Assembly (NCBI GenBank): GCA_023398155.1
Contig: JAEWSV010000169.1
Coordinates: 1 to 12,146 of the forward strand
Source: Spirochaetota bacterium
GTDB lineage: Bacteria > Spirochaetota > Spirochaetia > Treponematales > Breznakiellaceae
Reading direction: 5' to 3'
Length of the DNA stretch: 12,146 nt
Made by a program: the position numbers and the translations under genes
Part shown: positions 6,732-12,146 of the stretch, one piece after another
How the letters are laid out: each line of letters opens with the position of its first letter
Numbering within the stretch: position 1 is the first letter of the stretch
Notes under the pieces: generated by a model
Seen by the model: only the letters and a program-made list of their open reading frames with translations
Told to the model about the DNA's origin: nothing
The model's database searches: none

Positions 6732-7859
6732 ATGAGGAAAATTATTCTCGCTGCGCTCGTAGTCGCGATGGTCGGCTCCTTCGCGTTCGCTGCCGGTGGC
6801 CAGGAAGGCGGAGCCGCCAAGGGCCAGGCCCTCATCGGTATCGCCATGCCCGAGACCCACGTTCAGCGCTGGGTGAAGGACGGCAACAAGCTCAAGACCG
6901 AAGCCGAGGCTAAGGGTTACAAGGCGGAGCTCCAGTTCGCGAACGGCGATCAGCCCACCCAGAACCAGCAGATCCAGAGCTTCCTGACCCAGGGCGCGAA
7001 GGTCCTCGTCGTCGGCTGCATCAATGACGGCGTCGCTTCCGTCATCGCCGAGGCCGGCCGCGACAAGGTCGCCGTCATCGCCTACGACCGCATCATCCCC
7101 AACACCGATCAGTACGACTACTACATCACCTTCAACAACTTCAAGGTCGGCGTACTCCAGGGCCAGGGCATCGAGGCGGGACTCAATCTTAAGGCAGCCA
7201 CCACGGCCGCTCCGAAGATCATCACCCTGTTCGCCGGTTCCCCCACCGACGGCAACGCCTTCTTCTTCTTCGACGGCGCCATGAGCGTGCTCAACCCCTA
7301 CATTGAGAAGGGCGTGCTCAAGGTCGTGGGACCCTATCCCAAGACCTCCAAGGACACCGCGAACTTCACCCGCATCGCCACCGAAGGCTGGCAGGCTCCG
7401 ATCGCGAAGACCCGCATGGAGAACCTCCTCGCCAACGACGCCCGTGACGTGACCCTCGACGCGGTCCTCGCGCCGAACGATCCCCTCGCGCGCGGTATCA
7501 TCGAAGCGTGCAAGGCCGACGCCAAGTACCGCTCCAAGCTCCCCGTGGTTTCCGGCCAGGACGCCGAGATCGACTCCCTCGTCTCCATCCGGAACGGCGA
7601 GCAGTACATGACGGTCTTCAAGGACACCAACAAGCTCGCCGAGGCGGCCATCATCCTCGCCGAAGCCATCGTGAAGGGCCAGACCCCGAACATCCCCGGC
7701 GCGGTCCTCGCTTCCGGCGATCTCAAGGAAATCGGCAACACCGGCAAGAAGTACGTGAACGCGTACCTGCTGGACCCCATCGCGGTCACCAAGGCCAATT
7801 CCAACGTCCCTGTGGACGCGGGCTTCTACACCGCCGAGGAATCGGCCAAGCTGAAGTAA
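6732..7859 (+). CDS. chvE: ChvE-like multiple-monosaccharide-binding periplasmic protein
   Basis: This 375-residue precursor has a Sec signal peptide cleaved after about residue 20 (SFAFA/AGG) and no lipobox cysteine, so it should be a free periplasmic protein. The sequence follows Agrobacterium ChvE. Examples are IGIAMPETHVQRWVKDGN (35-52), VIAYDR (115-120), FFFFDGAMSVLNPYI (177-191), LPVVSGQDAE (270-279), QYMTVFKDTNKLAE (291-304), YLLDPIAVTK (345-354) and VDAGFY (361-366). ChvE-family proteins bind several aldoses (galactose, glucose, arabinose, xylose) and feed GguA/GguB. Those partners follow directly. Codon choice is visibly more restricted than in the neighbours (AAG, ATC, GCC, GAC and CTC dominate), suggesting high expression. 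That fits the strong ribosome binding site and the downstream hairpin. The exact sugar range cannot be read from sequence. Confidence 0.9.
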   Translation: MRKIILAALVVAMVGSFAFAAGGQEGGAAKGQALIGIAMPETHVQRWVKDGNKLKTEAEAKGYKAELQFANGDQPTQNQQIQSFLTQGAKVLVVGCINDGVASVIAEAGRDKVAVIAYDRIIPNTDQYDYYITFNNFKVGVLQGQGIEAGLNLKAATTAAPKIITLFAGSPTDGNAFFFFDGAMSVLNPYIEKGVLKVVGPYPKTSKDTANFTRIATEGWQAPIAKTRMENLLANDARDVTLDAVLAPNDPLARGIIEACKADAKYRSKLPVVSGQDAEIDSLVSIRNGEQYMTVFKDTNKLAEAAIILAEAIVKGQTPNIPGAVLASGDLKEIGNTGKKYVNAYLLDPIAVTKANSNVPVDAGFYTAEESAKLK

Positions 7860-7908
7860 GACTCGTTCGAATGGACTTGTCTTGAGATCGTAGATCATTG
7901 AAATAGGC

Positions 7909-7925
7909 ACGGATGCCACGGATGA
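7909..7925 (+). repeat. Tandem 9-bp repeat at the hairpin 5' arm
   Basis: CACGGATG occurs twice with a period of nine bases (7909-7916 and 7918-7925). The second copy lies in the 5' arm of the hairpin described next. Either copy could pair with the 3' arm, giving two possible registers for the stem. Confidence 0.6.
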
Positions 7926-7953
7926 CCGGAACTAAAACCGGTTATCCGTGGCG
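7916..7953 (+). other. Strong 15-bp stem-loop between binding-protein and ATPase genes
   Basis: GCCACGGAT (7916-7924) pairs with ATCCGTGGC (7945-7953). The stem continues inward with one G-U pair, one A-U pair and CCGG/CCGG, giving 15 base pairs closed by an 8-base loop AACTAAAA. No T-tract follows, so it is not a typical intrinsic terminator. In known sugar ABC operons a hairpin at this place protects the 3' end of the binding-protein mRNA or partly blocks read-through. The binding protein is then made in excess over the membrane components. I infer that role here. Confidence 0.7.
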
Positions 7954-8003
7954 CGCGTGCGATCGGTACCTTGCTAACCCGTAAGAGATGAGAGGTAGCC
8001 TCC

Positions 8004-9527
8004 GTGGGCGAGTACATTCTGGAAATCGAGAATTTGACCAAAGACTTCCCCGGCGTCAGGGCTTTGGACAATGTGAATCTCAAAGTCAAACGAGGGGAGA
8101 TCCACTCGATTTGCGGCGAGAACGGCGCGGGCAAGTCCACCCTCATGAGCGTCATCAGCGGCGTGTACCCCAAGGGGACCTATAAGGGGCGGGTGGTCTA
8201 TAAAGATCGCGAAACCGTCTACCACAGCGTCAAGGACAGCGAGAAAGAGGGCCTCGCTATCATCCATCAAGAATTGGCCCTATCCCCGTACTTATCCATT
8301 TACGAAAACATTTTTCTCGGACATATGAAGACCACCTTGGGCATCATCAACTGGGATCGCTACATCAAGGAATCGAATAAATACCTGGGCATCGTCGGCC
8401 TCCACGAGCCGCCCGAGACCATCGTGAGCAAGCTCGGCGTCGGAAAACAGCAGCTCGTCGAGATCGCCAGGGCGCTCTCCAAGAAAGTGGAGCTCCTCAT
8501 CCTGGACGAGCCCACCTCGTCGCTCAATGACGATGAGAGCGAGAAGCTGCTCAATCTTATCCTTGAATTCAAGAAGCAGGGGATCACCAGCGTGATGATC
8601 TCCCACAAGCTGAACGAGGTCCTCAAGGTAGCGGATACCGTCACCGTTTTGCGGGACGGCAGGTCCGTCGCTTCGTACAACGTGAAGGCCGAAAAGGTGA
8701 CCGAAGAGCGGATTATCCGCGACATGGTCGGTCGGGATTTGACCCACCGCTTCCCTGATCGGCATTCAAATCCGGGCGAGACGGTGCTGGAAGTAAAGAA
8801 TTGGACCGTGTACCACCCGGATTACCACCAGATCAAGGTAGTGGACGACGTATCCTTCTATCTCCGTAGAGGAGAGATCCTCGCCTTCTGCGGCCCCATG
8901 GGCGCCGGGCGTACCGAGCTCATGATGAGCATCTTCGGTAAATCCTACGGCTCGCGGAGCGAGGGCGATGTCTATATCAACGGAAAACAGGTCTCCCTAC
9001 ACTCCAGCAAGGCCGCGATGAAGGCAGGCCTCGGCTATATCTCCGAAGACCGGAAAAACCTGGGCCTCATCCTCCTCCAGGACGTCAAAACCAACATCTC
9101 CAATTCGAGCTTGGAAAAGATCTCCCGCGCGGGTATCGTAGACGGCTCGAAGGAAATTCAGGTAGCGGAGAAATACCGGAAGGAACTCAACATACGAACG
9201 CCTTCGGTGAATCAGGTAACCCGAAACCTTTCCGGAGGAAACCAGCAGAAAGTGGTCGTGAGCCGGAGCCTCATGGCGGACCCTGATATCTTCATCGTCG
9301 ACGAGCCGACGCGCGGCATCGACGTGGGCGCCAAATCGGAGATCTACTCGATCCTCAACGACATGGTGGCTAAGGGTAAAAGCGTGATCATGGTCAGTTC
9401 CGAACTCCCCGAGGCGCTCGGAATGGCCGACCGCATCTATGTAATGAACGAAGGGAAAATCAAGGGCGTGCTGTCGCACGAAGAGGCGACGCAGGAAAAG
9501 ATCATGCACCTTGCGCTGGTCGGTTAG
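8004..9527 (+). CDS. gguA: Sugar ABC transporter ATPase with two cassettes (GguA/MmsA type)
   Basis: This 507-residue cytoplasmic ATPase is made of two fused nucleotide-binding domains, as in XylG, AraG and GguA. Cassette 1 has Walker A GENGAGKST (38-46), the Q-loop region IIHQELAL (86-93), a diverged signature LGVGKQQLVEIARAL (144-158), Walker B LLILDEPT (164-171) and H201. Cassette 2 has a degenerate Walker A GPMGAGRTEL (297-306), a canonical signature LSGGNQQK (409-416) and Walker B IFIVDEPTRGID (429-440); the H-loop histidine is replaced (SSELPE, 465-470). This uneven division is normal for the carbohydrate uptake-2 class. YPKGTYKG (55-62) is shared by XylG and GguA. The start is GTG with AGAGGT (7991-7996) eight bases upstream. 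It powers uptake through the permease encoded next. GguA is preferred over XylG because of the adjacent ChvE-like protein. Confidence 0.93.
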   Translation: MGEYILEIENLTKDFPGVRALDNVNLKVKRGEIHSICGENGAGKSTLMSVISGVYPKGTYKGRVVYKDRETVYHSVKDSEKEGLAIIHQELALSPYLSIYENIFLGHMKTTLGIINWDRYIKESNKYLGIVGLHEPPETIVSKLGVGKQQLVEIARALSKKVELLILDEPTSSLNDDESEKLLNLILEFKKQGITSVMISHKLNEVLKVADTVTVLRDGRSVASYNVKAEKVTEERIIRDMVGRDLTHRFPDRHSNPGETVLEVKNWTVYHPDYHQIKVVDDVSFYLRRGEILAFCGPMGAGRTELMMSIFGKSYGSRSEGDVYINGKQVSLHSSKAAMKAGLGYISEDRKNLGLILLQDVKTNISNSSLEKISRAGIVDGSKEIQVAEKYRKELNIRTPSVNQVTRNLSGGNQQKVVVSRSLMADPDIFIVDEPTRGIDVGAKSEIYSILNDMVAKGKSVIMVSSELPEALGMADRIYVMNEGKIKGVLSHEEATQEKIMHLALVG

Positions 9528-9562
9528 TGGCGACGCGATAAAAACAAGAGGGATAGGGAGCC

Positions 9563-10774
9563 ATGGGCGAAAAAACTGTTCGGACTACAAAGTTTATGAC
9601 CATCTTCAGGAACAACATCAGGAATTACTCGATGTTCCTGATCCTCGCGTTGATCATGCTGATATTCGCTCCGATGGTGAACGGGAGGAATTTCAGCGCC
9701 CGGAATATCACCAACATATTCTTCCAGTACAGCTACGTGCTGATACTCGCGGTCGGCATGGTCCAGTGCATCATCATACTGGGGATCGACCTGTCGGTCG
9801 GCTCGGTCTGCGCGTTCGTCGGCGCAATAACCGCCATGGTGTACAACACCGGCGCTGGAATGCCTCTCACCATACTCACGGGACTTATGATCGGGCTCGG
9901 GGTCGGCGCGTTTCAGGGCCTTTGGGTTGCCTACGCCAAGATACCGGCTTTCATAGTCACTCTCGCGGGAATGATGCTCTTCCGTGGCCTTACGTACATC
10001 GTCACCAACATCAACCCCGTGTCGCTCAATGACGATGGATATTCGTATCTCGCCACGGGAACGGTCGACGAAGTGCTCAAGCTGAGTCCCATTATGACCG
10101 GTAACGGCCTCAGGTTGTTCCCGGCCTCCCTCGTGGTGGGCTCGATCCTCGTCCTCCTCTTCATCGTGGCGGAAATCTTGACCCGACGTAAAAAGATCGC
10201 CAACGACTTTGAGGTAAGTTCCACGCCGGTTTTCATCGGTAAGCTCGCCGTTATCAGCGCATTGGTTTTATCGATAGCCGAACGCTTCGCCGCATACCGC
10301 GGGCTTCCCATCGTGGCCCTCGTGGTGGGCGTCACCGTGTTCGTCTTCCATTTCATCCTGAACAACACCGTGCTGGGGCGCTATATCTACGCGGTGGGCG
10401 GCAACGCCCGTTCCGCCAAACTTTCGGGAATCAACTCCGAGTTCATCAACTTCATCGTCTTCTGTTTCATGGGAATGCTGACGGGCCTGGCTGGCGTTGT
10501 CTCCACCGGGTACATGAATAGCGCATTGCCCCAGGCTGGTCAGAACTTTGAAATGGACGCGATCGCCGCTTGTTATATCGGAGGCGTTTCCGCATCCGGC
10601 GGTATCGGCACCGTGGTCGGCGTCATCGTCGGCGGCCTCGTGATGAGCGCCATCAATAACGGCATGTCCCTCATGAATCTCGGCCAGCATTACCAGTACG
10701 TAGTCAAGGCGGTGGTCGTGCTTCTCGCCGTCTACTACGACGTGTACACCCGCCGCAAAGCCGGGTTGGGTTGA
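9563..10774 (+). CDS. gguB: Sugar ABC transporter permease (GguB/MmsB type)
   Basis: This 403-residue inner-membrane permease of the BPD_transp_2 (ribose/xylose) class is mostly hydrophobic, with about ten predicted membrane segments. Family landmarks are GIDLSVGS (74-81), FQGLWVAY (117-124), IPAFIVTLAGMMLFRGL (127-143), YAVGGNARSAKLSGI (276-290; cytoplasmic loop facing the ATPase) and YIGGVSASGGIGTVVG (338-353). The hydrophilic stretch RRKKIANDF (208-216) in the middle and the length above 390 residues fit GguB/XylH rather than the shorter RbsC. The ATG at 9563 is chosen over 9597. AGAGGG (9547-9552) and GGGAG (9556-9560) lie before it, while nothing precedes the later ATG. The gene is 35 bases after the ATPase gene and is the last of the operon. 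Confidence 0.92.
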   Translation: MGEKTVRTTKFMTIFRNNIRNYSMFLILALIMLIFAPMVNGRNFSARNITNIFFQYSYVLILAVGMVQCIIILGIDLSVGSVCAFVGAITAMVYNTGAGMPLTILTGLMIGLGVGAFQGLWVAYAKIPAFIVTLAGMMLFRGLTYIVTNINPVSLNDDGYSYLATGTVDEVLKLSPIMTGNGLRLFPASLVVGSILVLLFIVAEILTRRKKIANDFEVSSTPVFIGKLAVISALVLSIAERFAAYRGLPIVALVVGVTVFVFHFILNNTVLGRYIYAVGGNARSAKLSGINSEFINFIVFCFMGMLTGLAGVVSTGYMNSALPQAGQNFEMDAIAACYIGGVSASGGIGTVVGVIVGGLVMSAINNGMSLMNLGQHYQYVVKAVVVLLAVYYDVYTRRKAGLG

Positions 10775-10803
10775 GATTCCGGACCTAGCGCTTCATTAAA
10801 CGT

Positions 10804-10838
10804 AAGGCCCGCGGCGTTCGCCGCGGGCCTTTTATTTT
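10804..10838 (+). terminator. Intrinsic terminator after the sugar importer operon
   Basis: AAGGCCCGCGGC (10804-10815) pairs perfectly with GCCGCGGGCCTT (10820-10831) around the tetraloop GTTC, and TTATTTT follows. It ends the rightward operon 30 bases after the permease stop. It lies between convergent genes, and its reverse complement is followed by a weaker T-rich run, so it may also stop leftward transcription from rlmB. Confidence 0.95.
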
Positions 10839-10840
10839 CT

Positions 10841-11584
10841 CTACTTCTTAGCTTTTCTCTTCTGCGAGCGACGCTGCCGAACCGATTCGTACAGGAGCAC
10901 TCCGGTCGCGACTGAGACGTTGAGCGAGTCTACGCGGCCGCTCGACGGAACGGCGATCATCGCGTCGCAGGTTTCCCGGAGCAACCGGGAGACGCCCGAA
11001 CCCTCGCTACCCATCACGACTGCCGTCCGGCCCGTGAGGTCCCGCTCGTCCGCGGCATCTCCCGCCATATCCGCGCCGTATATCCAGAAACCGGCATCCT
11101 TGAGGAGCTTTGCGGCGCGCGTCAGGTTGGGGACCGTCGCGACAGGAACCCAGGCGACGGCCCCCGCGCTCGTCTTGGAGACGACCTCGGCGTCCTTCGC
11201 GGAACGGCGATTCGCCACCACGACGATGTCCACGCCGAATTGGTCGCACGACCTGAGGATGGCGCCGTAGTTGTGCGGATCGGTGATGCCGTCCAGGATC
11301 ACCGCGAGCGCGTCGCGGCCCTCCTCGAGACCGGCGATGAATTCTTCCACGGTCGTTTCGGCGGAAGTCGCCGTCTCGTCCGTCGCGAGCGCTATGCCGC
11401 GGTGATCGGGGGATATCTTTTCGAGCTCGTGTTCGCCCACCCGGTCTACCCTGATCTTTTGTTCCAGCGCAAGGGCCATGATGGTCCGGGCGCGCGGGCC
11501 CGCGTTCGCCACGAGGAGAGGGCCCTTCGCCTTGCCCGACTTGATCAATTCTTCGATCGCGTGGAATCCGGTTAGGTATCGCAT
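10841..11584 (-). CDS. rlmB: 23S rRNA (guanosine-2'-O)-methyltransferase RlmB
   Basis: This 247-residue SpoU/TrmH-family enzyme uses S-adenosylmethionine to methylate a ribose 2'-OH; RlmB acts on G2251 of 23S rRNA (E. coli numbering). The N-terminal substrate-binding domain (1-70) starts RYLTGFHAIEELI and ends HRGIAL (61-66), typical of RlmB. The three knot motifs are present: LDGITDPHNYGAILRS (97-112) with N105 and R111; VVMGSEGSGVS (189-199) with E194; and VPSSGRVDSLNVSVATGV (212-229). The C-terminus is a lysine/arginine-rich tail (237-247). The ATG is one base after the stop of the upstream RNase gene, with a purine-rich GAGGCGGAG just before it, so the two are co-transcribed. TrmH-family paralogues acting on tRNA are possible, but the N-terminal domain favours RlmB. 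Confidence 0.88.
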   Translation of the reverse strand: MRYLTGFHAIEELIKSGKAKGPLLVANAGPRARTIMALALEQKIRVDRVGEHELEKISPDHRGIALATDETATSAETTVEEFIAGLEEGRDALAVILDGITDPHNYGAILRSCDQFGVDIVVVANRRSAKDAEVVSKTSAGAVAWVPVATVPNLTRAAKLLKDAGFWIYGADMAGDAADERDLTGRTAVVMGSEGSGVSRLLRETCDAMIAVPSSGRVDSLNVSVATGVLLYESVRQRRSQKRKAKK

Positions 11585-11585
11585 G

Positions 11586-12146
11586 TCACTCCGCCTCGTA
11601 GGTCGCGCCGTACTGCACGATATCCACGTTCTTGAATCCTTTCTTCCCGAGGTAATCCTTGAAGGTCGTCTGGGACTTGCCTTCTCCGTGCACCAGGAAG
11701 ATGCGCTTGAGGCGCGACGTATCGATCGAATCGAGCCAGGCGCCCATCTCGGAATAGTCCGCGTGGGCGCTGAACGCGTCGATCGATTCCACCTGGGCGC
11801 GTACCTTGAACCATTCGTTGTGGATCTTCACTTCTTTTTCCCGGTCACGTATGCGGCGGCCGAGCGTATGCTCCGCCATGAAGCCGACGATGAGGATGGT
11901 CGTATTCGGATCCCCGATCGAGTTGACCAGGTGGTGTTGGATGCGTCCAGCCTCGCACATGCCGTCGGCGGAGATTATGATGGCGGGACCTTTCAAATTA
12001 TTGAGCGCCTTGGACTCATCCACGCTCGTGGTGAAGTGCAGGGAGTTGAAGCCGAAGGGGTTCTTGTGGTGTTTGATGAACGCGTCCTGAGTCTCCTGGT
12101 CGTAGCATTCGGGATGGATCTGGAAAATGGTCGTTGCGTTCGTGGC
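11586..12146 (-). CDS. Metallo-beta-lactamase-fold RNase (beta-CASP/RMMBL), C-terminal part
   Basis: The last 186 codons are visible; the gene enters from the right edge, because the frame stays open to the final base. ISADGMCEAGRIQHHL, IVGF, FSAHADYSEMGAWL and IFLVHGE, in that order, mark the beta-CASP and RMMBL parts of the CPSF-73/YSH1-like exonuclease family. The histidines of SAHAD and VHGE correspond to conserved metal/active-site positions (motifs B and C). The N-terminal HxHxDH metal-binding site is outside the window. A start at the internal GTG (12023) would cut the fold, so I treat it as interior. Such enzymes process or degrade RNA in the cytoplasm. It lies one base upstream of rlmB, suggesting an RNA-maturation operon. 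It resembles the general MBL-fold RNase group more than RNase J, whose C-terminal domain would be longer. Confidence 0.85.
   Translation of the reverse strand, partial: ATNATTIFQIHPECYDQETQDAFIKHHKNPFGFNSLHFTTSVDESKALNNLKGPAIIISADGMCEAGRIQHHLVNSIGDPNTTILIVGFMAEHTLGRRIRDREKEVKIHNEWFKVRAQVESIDAFSAHADYSEMGAWLDSIDTSRLKRIFLVHGEGKSQTTFKDYLGKKGFKNVDIVQYGATYEAE

Noticed and set aside
6660..7919. Long open frame (419 codons) on the minus strand opposite the ChvE-like gene
   Set aside because: Its product is a low-complexity run of V, D, G and L with no recognisable domain. It mirrors the strongly biased codons of the real gene on the plus strand and has no ribosome binding site.
7916..7953. Reading the strong hairpin as a Rho-independent terminator
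   Set aside because: It is followed by GCGCGTGCGATC rather than a T-run, and the downstream genes have no obvious promoter of their own.
1..12146. CRISPR array, insertion sequence, tRNA or phage genes
   Set aside because: I found no regularly spaced repeats, transposase or integrase motifs, tRNA cloverleaf or terminal inverted repeats. The region reads as ordinary chromosomal metabolism.

Overview
The window reads as a high-GC chromosome segment from a diderm bacterium, most likely a spirochaete (Spirochaetaceae/Treponemataceae-like). Three things point there. A ChvE-type sugar-binding protein has a plain Sec signal peptide and no lipoprotein cysteine, so a periplasm is needed. A second binding protein has a relaxed FSSC lipobox of the kind spirochaetes tolerate. 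The gene set mixes Firmicutes-like (LytS/YesN) and proteobacteria-like (ChvE/GguAB) families. The taxonomic call is inference and the species is not identified.

Layout. (1) 1-1367, minus strand: a PfkB-family sugar kinase followed by the start of a MtlD-like NAD-dependent polyol/hexuronate dehydrogenase, joined by a 4-base ATGA overlap. (2) 1368-1575: a divergent intergenic region with several palindromes and a good sigma70-type promoter pointing right. (3) 1576-6567, plus strand: four genes with overlapping ends, namely a membrane-anchored periplasmic-binding-protein sensor, a LytS-type histidine kinase, a YesN-type AraC response regulator and a XylF-like lipoprotein. (4) 6568-6731: an AT-rich regulatory gap. 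(5) 6732-10774, plus strand: a ChvE-like binding protein, a 15-bp hairpin, a double-cassette ABC ATPase (GguA/MmsA type) and a permease (GguB/MmsB type), closed by a strong intrinsic terminator. (6) 10841-12146, minus strand: a housekeeping pair, a beta-CASP metallo-beta-lactamase RNase (5' end outside the window) and the 23S rRNA 2'-O-methyltransferase RlmB.

How it fits together. The central block looks like a three-component sugar-sensing system of the XylFII-LytS-YesN type known from clostridia, fused by gene order to a multiple-monosaccharide ABC importer. The anchored binding protein would sense sugar outside the inner membrane and signal through the kinase. The AraC-type regulator would then activate the importer promoter, probably in the 6568-6731 gap. 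Two different importer-class binding proteins (XylF-like lipoprotein, ChvE-like soluble) precede one ATPase and one permease, so the importer may accept two delivery proteins. The divergent kinase and dehydrogenase are candidates for processing the imported sugar, but their substrates cannot be read from sequence.
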